DNA of 64,000 nucleotides from Bradyrhizobium sp. sBnM-33. GTDB taxonomy: Bacteria; Pseudomonadota; Alphaproteobacteria; Rhizobiales; Xanthobacteraceae. Below the pieces are notes generated by a model, which saw nothing but the letters and a program-made list of their open reading frames with translations, was not told the DNA's origin and did not search any database. The translations under genes and the position numbers were made by a program. Shown here piece after piece: positions 35,495-43,526 of the stretch. How positions within the stretch are numbered: the first letter of the stretch is position 1; the number at the start of each line of letters is the position of its first letter. The stretch is taken from the NCBI RefSeq assembly GCF_032917945.1, contig NZ_CP136624.1:620001-684000 (forward strand). Direction: 5' to 3'.

Positions 35495-36535
35495 CTACCC
35501 CATCACCACCGGTCCACCGACCTTTTTCCACGCGTCGATGCCGCCTTCGATATGCGCGGTGTTGGCCAGTCCCGCATTCTTGGCCGCGGCAACCGCCATC
35601 GCGGAGCGTTCGCCGAAGGCGCAGAAGAACACGACCCGGCGGCCGGTGGCGGCGGCGACTTCGCGCAGCATGCCGCCGGGCTTCAGGCTCTCACCGATGC
35701 CAGGGTAGGGCGCGTGCAGCGCGCCCGAGATCGTGCCGTGCTTGGCGCGCTCGCTGGTCTCGCGCAAATCGACCAAGAGGATATCGGGCCGGCCGAGAAC
35801 GTTGATCGCGTCGCGGGCAGAGAGCGCGAGTCCCTGCTTGGCAAGTTCCTCCTGATGCAGGCCGACATGCATGTTGGCGGGCACCGCGACGTCCATCATC
35901 TTCGGATTCGGCAGCTTCAGGTTGGCCATCAGCTCAATATATTCGTCGACGTTACGCACCTGCAGCCGGGGATTGTAGCGCTTCTCCTCGCCGATGGTGG
36001 AAACCGTGTCGCCTTTGTAGTCATGGGCGGGGAACACCATGGTTTCATCCGGCAGTTTCAGAAGCCGGTTGAAGATCGATTCATACTGCGCACGGGAAGA
36101 GCCGTTCTGGAAGTCGGTGCGGCCGGTGCCGCGGATCAACAGCGTGTCGCCGGTGAATACGCGGTCGCCCATCAAATAACTATAGGAATCGTCGGTGTGG
36201 CCGGGCGTGTACATGACATCCAGGCTCAGCCCCTCGATCGTCAGCTTGTCGCCGTCGGAAACCCGCATCGATACCACGTCGGCCTTGCTCTGCTCGCCCA
36301 TAATGGTGATGCACTGGGTGCGGTCGCGCAGTTCGCCGAGGCCTGTAATGTGGTCGGCGTGCAGATGGGTATCGACCGCCTTCACCAGCCGCAGATCGAG
36401 CTCGCGCAGCAGCTGGCAGTAACGATCGGCCTTTTCCAGCACGGGATCGAGGATCAACGCCTCGCCGCCGGCGCGGCTCGCCAGCAGGTAGCTGTAGGTG
36501 CCGGAGACACTGTCGAAGAGTTGACGGAAGATCAT
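35495..36535 (-). CDS. Persulfide dioxygenase-rhodanese fusion (ETHE1-like MBL fold)
   Basis: 346 aa from ATG 36535; the TTG start upstream is unlikely. The N-terminal metallo-beta-lactamase domain has THLHADHITGL and YTPGHTDDSYSYLMGDRVFT, then FPAHDYKGDT, the single-iron site of ETHE1-type enzymes. It would oxidise glutathione persulfide to sulfite. The C-terminal rhodanese domain (residues ~245-345) has the active-site loop FCAFGERS, with the persulfide-carrying cysteine. The fusion couples sulfur transfer with persulfide oxidation. It lies 225 bases beyond the sox operon end on the same strand. Confidence 0.9.
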   Translation of the reverse strand: MIFRQLFDSVSGTYSYLLASRAGGEALILDPVLEKADRYCQLLRELDLRLVKAVDTHLHADHITGLGELRDRTQCITIMGEQSKADVVSMRVSDGDKLTIEGLSLDVMYTPGHTDDSYSYLMGDRVFTGDTLLIRGTGRTDFQNGSSRAQYESIFNRLLKLPDETMVFPAHDYKGDTVSTIGEEKRYNPRLQVRNVDEYIELMANLKLPNPKMMDVAVPANMHVGLHQEELAKQGLALSARDAINVLGRPDILLVDLRETSERAKHGTISGALHAPYPGIGESLKPGGMLREVAAATGRRVVFFCAFGERSAMAVAAAKNAGLANTAHIEGGIDAWKKVGGPVVMG

Positions 36536-36605
36536 GGCTGACACCAAATGTTGCTTCTCGACTTTATCACATCATGCCGGGGTGTCGCGCCAGCTCTGGC
36601 CTTCA

Positions 36606-36726
36606 CGTCATTGCGAGGAGCCAACGGGTCGCGCGAATGCGCACCCGATGACAGGCTCCGCGACGAAGCAAATCCATATTTCCGCCCGGGGACGGATGGA
36701 TTGCTTCGCTCCGCTCGCAATGAACG
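36606..36726. repeat. Extragenic palindromic repeat, 'cattgcgagc' family, copy 3
   Basis: CGTCATTGCGAGGAGCCAAC at the left and GCTCGCAATGAACG at the right. The inner block is almost identical to 17496-17614. It separates the DsrE-like gene from the persulfide dioxygenase gene, both on the minus strand, and may end or attenuate the sox transcript. Confidence 0.85.
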
Positions 36727-36760
36727 GGGGGCATTGCGGTCTGCTCGCTCGCAACGACGG

Positions 36761-37222
36761 TCACGGCCGCACTAGCGTGTACCCATTCTCCGTCAGAAAA
36801 AGAATCTGCGCCACCCCGACCTGCACCGGTGTTGCCGCCGCGATGAATTCCGGCCGTTTGCCGTGCTCGCGTTCGAGCGTATCGACGGTATTGAGGCAGA
36901 CGTCGAAACGCGCGCCTTGCGCGACCAGGCTCTCGACCATCTTGCGGTTGGGATTTTCCGGGCGCAGCAGGTCGATGCCGGGGCCGAACGCCACGACCTC
37001 GATCGCGACCTTGTCAGGGTCGTAATGCTTCATCAGGTTGCTGGCGACGCTGAGCACGAGGCCCTGCTTGCGCGGATCGTTGTCGGAGAGCTGCAGCACG
37101 ACTTTGTGCTCGGCGAACGGCTTGTCCTGCAGCGGTGCCTGCTGGGCGCGGGCGTGTGGCGCGGCGGCTGTGATCAGAAGCGCCGCGGCCATCGCGCGAA
37201 GCATGGTCGAAAAGCCCGTCAT
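36761..37222 (-). CDS. Periplasmic DsrE-family sulfur carrier-like protein
   Basis: 153 aa. The signal peptide is MTGFSTMLRAMAAALLITAA ending at HARA. The DsrE/DsrF-like fold has HKVVLQLSDNDPRKQGLVLS and a single cysteine in ARFDVCLNTVDTL, which is where persulfide carriers of the family hold sulfur. Its ATG overlaps the soxB stop by four bases. It probably handles sulfur or sulfane intermediates in the periplasm beside Sox. The DsrE fold is clear; the role is inferred. Confidence 0.8.
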   Translation of the reverse strand: MTGFSTMLRAMAAALLITAAAPHARAQQAPLQDKPFAEHKVVLQLSDNDPRKQGLVLSVASNLMKHYDPDKVAIEVVAFGPGIDLLRPENPNRKMVESLVAQGARFDVCLNTVDTLEREHGKRPEFIAAATPVQVGVAQILFLTENGYTLVRP

Positions 37223-38967
37223 GCCTGTCCCGCAATGCCCGGATTGCCTTCAACGCCTTTCAGCGTGACGCCCGGCGGCGAGCGGTTGGGCGGCTTACCG
37301 GACCTCAGATGTTTGGTAACGACATCCCAGATCGGTGCGCCGGTCTGCTCGTTGACGGAGGCCCAGCCCGCTACCTTGTAGCTCTTGCCAGCCTCAAGCG
37401 CGCGGCCGTTGTCGAGCTTGAGTTCGGATATCCGCTTGCCCACGGTTTCGGTCGGCGTGCAGGTGTAGTGTAGGCCGCCGACACGGACCATGTCGCCGCC
37501 TTGCTGGTAATAGGGATCGGTGTTGAAGAGATTGTCGCAGATGTCTTCCAGCACGTCCTTGATCTGGCCGCCGGTCATGGTCTGGACGTAAGTCTCCGGA
37601 TAGGTGACGGCGGTCTGCGCCATCACATCCTCCATTGTCAGCGGCTGGCCCGCCAGCGCCGTGGTGCCCCAGCGAAAACCCGGCGACAGCGCGATCTCCG
37701 CGTTCAATTCGCCGAGCAGTGCGTCGCAGATCAGTTGATCCATCGTGCCGCTGAAATTGCCGCGGCGATAGAGCAGGCGGTCGGCGGATGCGATCTTCTC
37801 GTTGAGCGTGGCCGCATGCGGCTCACGGGTCTTGTCGATCAGCGCCTGCATCGCCGGATCGGGCTTCAGCAATTCGGAAAACACCGGCAGCAGCCGGTAG
37901 CGCACATCCTTGATTTTGCCCTTGCCGAGGTCGAGGTCGAGCACCGCCAGAAATTTTCCATTCGAGCCGGCATTGGTTACGAGCGTGGTGCCGCCTGCGT
38001 TGGTGACGGCAATCGGCTGCGGCACGGCGTCATGAGTATGGCCACCGAGAATGACGTCGATGCCGGTGACACGGCTGGCGAGCTTGAGATCGACATCCAT
38101 GCCGTTGTGCGACAGAAGAATGACGGCGTCGACCTTGTCGTCGCTGCGATGCGTATCGACCAGCTTCTGCAGCTCGTCGTCGCGGATGCCGAATTTCCAG
38201 TCCGGCGTGAAGCGCTTGGGATGCGCGATCGGCACATAGGGGAACGCCTGCCCGATCACGGCGACGCTACGCCCGCCGATCTCCTTGATGATGGACGGCT
38301 TGAACACGCGGCCCGATGCCGGGTCGAACGCCTTGGCGTCGTTGAAGGCGGCTTCTTCCGTGAGGTAGACGTTCTGCGCCAGGAATTCGCCCTTGAAGCG
38401 TTCAAGGTTGGCGCGCAGCGCCTTCTCGCCATAGGTGAATTCCCAATGGCCGGTCATCGCCTCGATGCCGAGCAGGTTGGCGGCGTCCACCATATCGGCG
38501 CCGCGCATGGTATTGGCGAGACCAGTGCCTTGCCAGAGATCGCCGCCGTCGAGCAGCAGCGAGCGTCCGGAGGCGACCTCGCTGCGCATCCGATCGATCA
38601 ATGTCTTCAGATGCGCAAAGCCGCCGAGCTTGCCGAACCGGCCGGCGGCCTTCTCGAATTCGATAAAGGTAAAGGCATAAGCATCGGCGCTGTCGGGGCG
38701 GATGCCGAAACGGTCGAGGAAGGCGCGTCCGACCAGATGCGGCGGGTTGCCCTGCATCGGTCCGACGCCGAGATTGACGCTCGGCTCGCGGAAGAACACC
38801 GGCCGAAGCTGCGCATGGGTATCGGTGATATGCAGGATTCGGGCATTGCCAAAGCGTTCGAGATCGTAGACGCCGCCATTGTCGGCGCCGCGCGTCAGCC
38901 GCGGCAGGCTGCCTGCCAGTGTGGCGGCGCCTGCCAACGTCAAAAAATCCCGGCGGCGGATAGTCAT
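37219..38967 (-). CDS. soxB: SoxB, thiosulfohydrolase (sulfate-releasing)
   Basis: 582 aa from ATG 38967 behind GGAG; the longer frame to 39159 has no coding character. A twin-arginine signal (TIRRRDFLTLAGAATLAGSL) exports the folded metalloenzyme. The calcineurin-like site carries ILHITDTHAQLRPVFF, LLLDGGDLWQGTG, GHWEF, LSHNGMDVD and GGHTHD, the di-manganese ligands. The C-terminal 5'-nucleotidase-type domain follows. It hydrolyses SoxYZ-bound sulfonate to release sulfate. It sits 26 bases after soxK-like and overlaps the DsrE gene by four. Confidence 0.95.
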   Translation of the reverse strand: MTIRRRDFLTLAGAATLAGSLPRLTRGADNGGVYDLERFGNARILHITDTHAQLRPVFFREPSVNLGVGPMQGNPPHLVGRAFLDRFGIRPDSADAYAFTFIEFEKAAGRFGKLGGFAHLKTLIDRMRSEVASGRSLLLDGGDLWQGTGLANTMRGADMVDAANLLGIEAMTGHWEFTYGEKALRANLERFKGEFLAQNVYLTEEAAFNDAKAFDPASGRVFKPSIIKEIGGRSVAVIGQAFPYVPIAHPKRFTPDWKFGIRDDELQKLVDTHRSDDKVDAVILLSHNGMDVDLKLASRVTGIDVILGGHTHDAVPQPIAVTNAGGTTLVTNAGSNGKFLAVLDLDLGKGKIKDVRYRLLPVFSELLKPDPAMQALIDKTREPHAATLNEKIASADRLLYRRGNFSGTMDQLICDALLGELNAEIALSPGFRWGTTALAGQPLTMEDVMAQTAVTYPETYVQTMTGGQIKDVLEDICDNLFNTDPYYQQGGDMVRVGGLHYTCTPTETVGKRISELKLDNGRALEAGKSYKVAGWASVNEQTGAPIWDVVTKHLRSGKPPNRSPPGVTLKGVEGNPGIAGQA

Positions 38968-38993
38968 GCGTGTCTCCGCGCGTCGTAACAGCT

Positions 38994-39311
38994 TCAGCGT
39001 ATTTCCAGATCCCTCCAGCGGGTCTTCTCGCTGGTGGCCTGGAAGATCGAAGCTTTGGCCAGCGCCTCGGCTTCCTTGGCCGACGCGGTGGCCTTGTCGA
39101 AATCGCCGGCGTCCGCCGCCTTCTTCGCCGCCGCCAGCGTGTTTGCCGTGGTCGTCCATTGGTTGCGTAGCTTGCCGGCCTCCTTGTTGGCGGCTTCAGC
39201 CGCGGCATAGGCCGCCTTGAATTCGTCCTCGGGGCCCGCGGCGAGCGCGGACATGACGCCCGCGGCGAGCAGCGCCAGAACCAATGCGGATTTCTGCATC
39301 ATGTTCCTCAT
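38994..39311 (-). CDS. soxK: SoxAX-binding protein (SoxK/SAXB-like)
   Basis: 105 aa from ATG 39311, which overlaps the soxA stop and has GGGAG upstream. The ATGs at 39302 and 39299 are alternatives. The signal peptide (KSALVLALLAAGVMSALA) precedes an all-helical mature part with EAGKLRNQWTTTANTLAAAK and KKAADAGDFDKATASAKEAE. This resembles SAXB, which binds SoxAX and boosts its activity in Chlorobaculum. The match is by pattern and by position between soxA and soxB. If correct, SoxAX here is a heterotrimer. Confidence 0.78.
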   Translation of the reverse strand: MRNMMQKSALVLALLAAGVMSALAAGPEDEFKAAYAAAEAANKEAGKLRNQWTTTANTLAAAKKAADAGDFDKATASAKEAEALAKASIFQATSEKTRWRDLEIR

Positions 39312-40174
39312 GGCCGCGCTCCCGGACCTGAAATCGGCAGTCCGTTGCTGACATAGGACAGGTAGTATTCGACGTTGCGATATTCGTCGTCCTGCGGGCT
39401 GAGCGGCACTGCGCGGATCTGGCTGTTGCAGGTGGTGAAGCGCCGGCTGGTGGTGCCCATGCCGCTCCATTCCGAGCGGTAGATCGGCATCGCATTGACG
39501 ATGCCAAGCGCGGGCGCCAGGACCTCGGCGCGGATACGCTCGCCCGGGCTCTGCACGTGGCAGGTGGCGCAGGAGAAGTTGAGCTGGCCGCGTCGCGTGT
39601 AGAAATATTCCTTGCCGTTTTCGTAAGCCGCGAGCGCGCGCGGATCGTTCGGAATCTTGATGTCCATCGGCTTGCCGCGCGAGGTGAAGGCCATGTAGGC
39701 GGTCAGCGCCGCCATTTCGTCCTTTACGTAGGAATAGGGCGGTTCGCCATTGGCCTCACGGCAGCGGTTCAAGGCCAATTCGAGCGTGATGACCTTGCCT
39801 TCCTTCTCGTCGAAGTAGGGGTAGTTCTGGCGGATGCCGATGCCGCCGTTCGGGAAGCAATCGGCATAGGTCTTGCCGTTCTTGAACGGCTTTGAGAACA
39901 TTTCCTTGCCCATTTCGAGCGAGAACTCGTAGGGCGGGAATTGCTCCTTCTCCTGCCACTGCCGGTAGAGGTCCTCGTCCATCGAATAGGGGCCGTTGAC
40001 GAAGTCCTCGAACTTTACCTTGGGAAACTTGTCTCTGAAGAACTTCTGGAACGCCTTGGCGTCTGCGGCCGGATCGACCTTGTCATTGGCTGCCAACGGC
40101 GGCGCGCCCGCCAGCGTCAGCGCGGCCAGCGCAATCGCGGCGGACGCCAGAAAGATCGCGGATCGCAGCTTCAT
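39308..40174 (-). CDS. soxA: SoxA, sulfur-oxidation cytochrome c subunit (single heme)
   Basis: 288 aa from ATG 40174, which overlaps the soxZ stop by four bases. The signal peptide ends near residue 29. One heme site, CATCH (Cys202, Cys205, His206), is present. Cys249 in the RRFTTCNSQIR segment is placed where SoxA carries its persulfide heme ligand. The N-terminal lobe has two cysteines, Cys106 (ADCFPNGG) and Cys138 (LNRC), in place of the CxxCH of diheme SoxA; these likely form a disulfide. SoxAX joins thiosulfate to SoxY. Confidence 0.93.
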   Translation of the reverse strand: MKLRSAIFLASAAIALAALTLAGAPPLAANDKVDPAADAKAFQKFFRDKFPKVKFEDFVNGPYSMDEDLYRQWQEKEQFPPYEFSLEMGKEMFSKPFKNGKTYADCFPNGGIGIRQNYPYFDEKEGKVITLELALNRCREANGEPPYSYVKDEMAALTAYMAFTSRGKPMDIKIPNDPRALAAYENGKEYFYTRRGQLNFSCATCHVQSPGERIRAEVLAPALGIVNAMPIYRSEWSGMGTTSRRFTTCNSQIRAVPLSPQDDEYRNVEYYLSYVSNGLPISGPGARP

Positions 40175-40482
40175 TGGATCTTCGCCGTGGTGGTATCGGT
40201 CGCGCCCTTGTTGTCGACCCAACTGATCTTCAGCTCGTCGCCCTTCTTGGCGCCCTTGAATGCGAACTTGACGTAGGGATCCTTGGAGACGCCGCCGCCC
40301 CAATCGGCGGTGAACACCTTTTTGCCGTCATGCTCGAAGGTGAGCTGCTGGATAAAATGCGCTGGAATGAGCTCGCCCTTTGAATCCTTGACGAAGCCGG
40401 AATCCATCGGGTGCTGGATCAGCGCCTGCACCTCGGTGGTCTCGCCGCTCGAAGTGGCGCGCACGCGAATGGTCGATGCCAT
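40171..40482 (-). CDS. soxZ: SoxZ, sulfur carrier subunit
   Basis: 103 aa from ATG 40482 behind GGGAGA; an in-frame extension to 40515 is not needed. It has the Ig-like SoxZ fold: MASTIRVRATSSGETTEVQA, then ALIQHPMDSGF and WGGGVSKDPYVKFAFKG. It has no signal peptide, as expected, and is co-exported with SoxY, which carries the Tat signal. It starts 20 bases after soxY and overlaps soxA by four bases. Confidence 0.95.
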   Translation of the reverse strand: MASTIRVRATSSGETTEVQALIQHPMDSGFVKDSKGELIPAHFIQQLTFEHDGKKVFTADWGGGVSKDPYVKFAFKGAKKGDELKISWVDNKGATDTTTAKIQ

Positions 40483-40502
40483 GAATTCTCTCCCGGTACC
40501 CG

Positions 40503-40997
40503 TTAACCGCCGCAACCGCCGACGGTGACTTTGACTTCCTTGTTGGCGCTGTAGAGCTTGCCGCCGGCTTCCACGACCACGACGACGTTGCTGGTTCTCG
40601 CCATCTTGATGCGGTTGGAAACACTTGGGAGTGTGCCTGCCGGGATCTTGTAGGACGCCACCAACGCGACCGGATTTTCGCTGACCAGGAACGAGATTGA
40701 CGTCACGTCCGAAAGCGTCGTCGTCACCGAAATCGGAACCACGGCGCCGTTTTCCGCGATTTCGGGCGCATCCATCTTGACCTTGTCGGAAGGCTCCGGC
40801 GTCTTGCCGTAGAGCGCCTTGATCGCGTCGGCCTCGCTCTTCGCCTTGAAGGCCTCTTCCGGATATTTGTCGTTGGCCGCGGCGAGTGCCTTCGTGACAT
40901 CAAAGGGCACAATGCCAAGGCCGATCAGCGTCAACACGCCGGCGCCTTGCAGGATCAACCGGCGCGTCGCCGAAAAATCATTCTCCATAGTGCTCAT
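40503..40997 (-). CDS. soxY: SoxY, sulfur-compound carrier with C-terminal swinging arm
   Basis: 164 aa from ATG 40997 with AGGAG upstream. The Tat-type signal is SATRRLILQGAGVLTLIGLG. The protein ends with TVGGCGG, the flexible arm whose cysteine carries thiosulfate-derived intermediates among the Sox enzymes. It forms a heterodimer with SoxZ in the periplasm. It starts 29 bases after soxX. Confidence 0.95.
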   Translation of the reverse strand: MSTMENDFSATRRLILQGAGVLTLIGLGIVPFDVTKALAAANDKYPEEAFKAKSEADAIKALYGKTPEPSDKVKMDAPEIAENGAVVPISVTTTLSDVTSISFLVSENPVALVASYKIPAGTLPSVSNRIKMARTSNVVVVVEAGGKLYSANKEVKVTVGGCGG

Positions 40998-41026
40998 ACA
41001 AACTCTCCTAAAGCATTGCGCCGCGT

Positions 41027-41389
41027 TCACAGCGTCTGCAGGAAATCCACCACCGCGTTGATCTCTTTTTCGGTCAGGATCCGGTTGCGGCCAAATGGAG
41101 GCATCACGGTAAGCGGATTGCGCAAGGTTTCGTCATTGATGATGGCGACGAGTTCCTCGCGATTGGGGTATTTGCTCTTGATGTCGACCAGCTCCGGCCC
41201 GATCGTGCCGGGAAGGTTGCCGCCCTTGATGACATGACAGGTCAGGCAATTGCCCTTCGAGCGATCGAACGCAAGCTTGCGGCCTTCATCCACCGCGGAC
41301 TGCGCGTGCGCGGCGCCTGCGCACGCCAGAGCGACGAGCAGCGCCAGCGCCGGAAGCTTTGCGGATTTCGTCAGGAAATGATCGGTCAC
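41027..41389 (-). CDS. soxX: SoxX, monoheme c-type cytochrome
   Basis: 120 aa with a GTG start at 41389; an ATG-lacking extension upstream is open but unlikely. The signal peptide reaches AHAQ near residue 30. The heme site is CLTCH (Cys48, Cys51, His52), and the distal methionine is in TVMPPFG. It pairs with SoxA as the thiosulfate-oxidising cytochrome SoxAX. It starts 16 bases after the soxD stop and precedes soxYZ. Confidence 0.92.
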   Translation of the reverse strand: MTDHFLTKSAKLPALALLVALACAGAAHAQSAVDEGRKLAFDRSKGNCLTCHVIKGGNLPGTIGPELVDIKSKYPNREELVAIINDETLRNPLTVMPPFGRNRILTEKEINAVVDFLQTL

Positions 41390-41405
41390 AGGCGTTTCCG
41401 TAATT

Positions 41406-42080
41406 CTACTTCGGTTGCATCGTATCAAGCGGCCCGGTCGTGCGCGGCGTCAGATTCCTGCCCTCGGCCGTCGATGATATCCTGACATCGGCGGCGTTAA
41501 CGCAATCGCTCATGCAGGGTTTTGCCATCGTATCGGGGCGCGGGTCGGCCCAGACGAAATTGTCGCGATTGCGCATTTTGACTTTCGGCAAACTGTTGCG
41601 ATCGGCAACGAATTCATGGGAAACGAGATCGTTCAGGTTCAGAATATAGGCGGTCAAAGCATAAACGTCATCCGCTGACAATGTGTGCGGCGCCTGCATC
41701 GGCATGGCGCGGTTAATATAGTCCCACAGGGTCGGGGCGAACGGCCAGTAGCTGCCGACCGTCGGCTCCGGGCGCTCGTCCCGGAGCGATCCGACGCCGC
41801 CCACCAGCTTCGGAAACCGGCCTTCGCCTTCGCCGAAGGTTCCATGGCACGCAGCGCATTGTTCGGCATAAACCTCGGCGCCCCGGTCGACGGTGCCCTT
41901 GCCGGGCGGCAGGCCCGTTCCGTCCTCGCCGCGCACGTCGATGTCCCAGCCGGCGATCTGCGCCGGCGTCGCCACACTGCCGTAACCGAACGAGCCGGGT
42001 TCGGCCGCGCCGGCGAGGCTTGCGGCGCAGGCAAGCAGGATGGCCATGATCGGCAGGCAAATCTTACGCGAGCTGTACAT
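41406..42080 (-). CDS. soxD: SoxD-like c-type cytochrome, short monoheme form
   Basis: 224 aa from ATG 42080. A signal peptide ends around residue 26 (AGAAEPG). One heme motif CAACH (residues 75-79) is visible, and a methionine pair occurs in RAMPMQAPH. A pair of cysteines (KPCMSDC) near the C-terminus is not a heme motif. Paracoccus SoxD is nearly twice as long and carries two hemes. It would take electrons from SoxC. It overlaps soxC by 17 bases, so the assignment rests on context plus the heme domain. Confidence 0.82.
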   Translation of the reverse strand: MYSSRKICLPIMAILLACAASLAGAAEPGSFGYGSVATPAQIAGWDIDVRGEDGTGLPPGKGTVDRGAEVYAEQCAACHGTFGEGEGRFPKLVGGVGSLRDERPEPTVGSYWPFAPTLWDYINRAMPMQAPHTLSADDVYALTAYILNLNDLVSHEFVADRNSLPKVKMRNRDNFVWADPRPDTMAKPCMSDCVNAADVRISSTAEGRNLTPRTTGPLDTMQPK

Positions 42081-43371
42081 TGAAGACGCTTCCGTCGGGC
42101 TTGACCTGCCAGGTCTGGATCGAATTGTTGTGGTAGACCGAGTTTGAGCCGCGCTGTGCGCGCAGTTGTGCAATTGTCGGCTGCACATAACCGGTCTCGT
42201 CGATAACGCGGGATGCGACCAGCGCGGGCCTGCCGTCCCAGCGCCAGGGCAGGGTGAATTTCGTCAGCGCCTTCGACAGCACCGGCTCGTGTAGCCGCGC
42301 GGTCTGCCAGTTGACGCCGCCGTCCATGGAGACATCGACGCGCTTGACCTTGCCGTTGCCAGTCCAGGCCAGTCCGCGGATTTCGTAGAGGCCGGGTCCA
42401 TCGAGCGGCTTCTCGGGGCAGGGAAAGGTAACGACCGACTTGGCGTCGATCAGCCAGGTGAAGCCGCGCGAGGTGCCGTCCGGCATCAGGTCGGTGTATT
42501 TCGAGGTTTCCTCGCGGGTGTGCCACGGCTTTTCGCCGAGCTTGATCCGGCGCAGCCACTTGATGTTGACGTTGCCTTCCCAGCCCGGCACCACCAGCCG
42601 CAGCGGATAACCCTGTTCGGGCCGCAGCGCCTCGCCGTTCTGCGCATAGATCACGAGGCAATCGTCGAGGCATTTGTCGAGCGGCAGACTGCGGTTCATA
42701 TGCGCGCCGTCGGCGCCTTCGACCATCGCCCACTTCGCTTGCTTCTTGATGCCGACCTCCTCCAGCAGCGTCGACAGCTTGACACCGGTCCATTCCGCGC
42801 AACTGACCATGCCGTGGCTGAACTGCAGCGAATTCATCTGCGCAGCACGCCAGTTCATGCCGCCATTGGCCGGGCATTCGATGAAATGGATGCGCGACAC
42901 AGATGGGAAGCGCATGATGTCCTTCATGGAGAGAAGCAGCGGCCGCTCGACAAGGCCGTGGATCATCAGCTTGTGCTGCGCCGGATCGATGTCGGGCCGT
43001 CCCGCATGATGGCGCTCGAAGAACAATCCGTTTGGCGTGATGATGCCGTGCAGGTCCTGCAGGGGCGAAAAGCTCACCGACGATTCCGCGCTCGCGGTCA
43101 ACCAGGGCACGTTGCGGCGGATGACGGAAGCTTCGGTATCGGCGGGGCGGCCATAGGGCCGATCGGCCACGCCGGCGCCGATCGATTGCGACCAGGGCGC
43201 GTCTGCGGGGGGAGACTCCTGCGCGGTGTCAGCCACGGCCGGTTTGCCGCCAATGACGAGGCTGCCGGTCAGGGCTGCGCCGAGGCCAAGAAAGCGGCGG
43301 CGGCCCATCGGGGTGTCCGGGGCGGCGGGATCAGAGAGAACAGCTTTGCTGCGTAACGGGTCTGGCCGCAC
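42064..43371 (-). CDS. soxC: SoxC, sulfur dehydrogenase molybdenum subunit
   Basis: 435 aa with GTG start 43371 behind GGGGAAG. A twin-arginine signal is near residues 23-45 (MGRRRFLGLGAALTGSLVIG). The molybdopterin-oxidoreductase domain shows HFIECPANGGMNW with the Mo-ligand cysteine. The C-terminal dimerisation domain has VDVSMDGGVNWQTARL. With SoxD it removes six electrons from the SoxY-bound sulfane, avoiding sulfur globule formation. It is the first gene of the operon and faces the regulator gene across 155 bases. Confidence 0.93.
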   Translation of the reverse strand: MRPDPLRSKAVLSDPAAPDTPMGRRRFLGLGAALTGSLVIGGKPAVADTAQESPPADAPWSQSIGAGVADRPYGRPADTEASVIRRNVPWLTASAESSVSFSPLQDLHGIITPNGLFFERHHAGRPDIDPAQHKLMIHGLVERPLLLSMKDIMRFPSVSRIHFIECPANGGMNWRAAQMNSLQFSHGMVSCAEWTGVKLSTLLEEVGIKKQAKWAMVEGADGAHMNRSLPLDKCLDDCLVIYAQNGEALRPEQGYPLRLVVPGWEGNVNIKWLRRIKLGEKPWHTREETSKYTDLMPDGTSRGFTWLIDAKSVVTFPCPEKPLDGPGLYEIRGLAWTGNGKVKRVDVSMDGGVNWQTARLHEPVLSKALTKFTLPWRWDGRPALVASRVIDETGYVQPTIAQLRAQRGSNSVYHNNSIQTWQVKPDGSVFNVQLA

Positions 43372-43416
43372 GTTTTCTTCCCCTCGCGGCCGCGTCGCCG
43401 CATCAATTCTTGCTTT

Positions 43417-43451
43417 TTGGAACCAATATCCACATTTACTAATTTAGTCAA
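43417..43451. promoter_or_regulatory. Candidate overlapping sox/regulator promoters with an operator palindrome
   Basis: An 11-base palindrome ACTAATTTAGT (43438-43448) sits in the AT-rich divergent region. On the minus strand, TTGACT (43446-43451) and TATTGG (43423-43428) are 17 bases apart, placed for soxC. On the plus strand, TTGGAA (43417-43422) and TAATTT (43440-43445) are 17 bases apart, placed for the regulator. A repressor on the palindrome would block both. Box matches are moderate and by eye. Confidence 0.5.
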
Positions 43452-43526
43452 TGCTAAAGAAGGCCCGGCGCGCTAGTGTGGTATGTGTGCTTCGCAGGCG
43501 CGGAAAAAGATACCGGATTTGCAGTG

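Noticed and set aside
37501..38988. 495-aa plus-strand frame opposite soxB
   Set aside because: Antisense shadow; soxB on the minus strand has all catalytic motifs.
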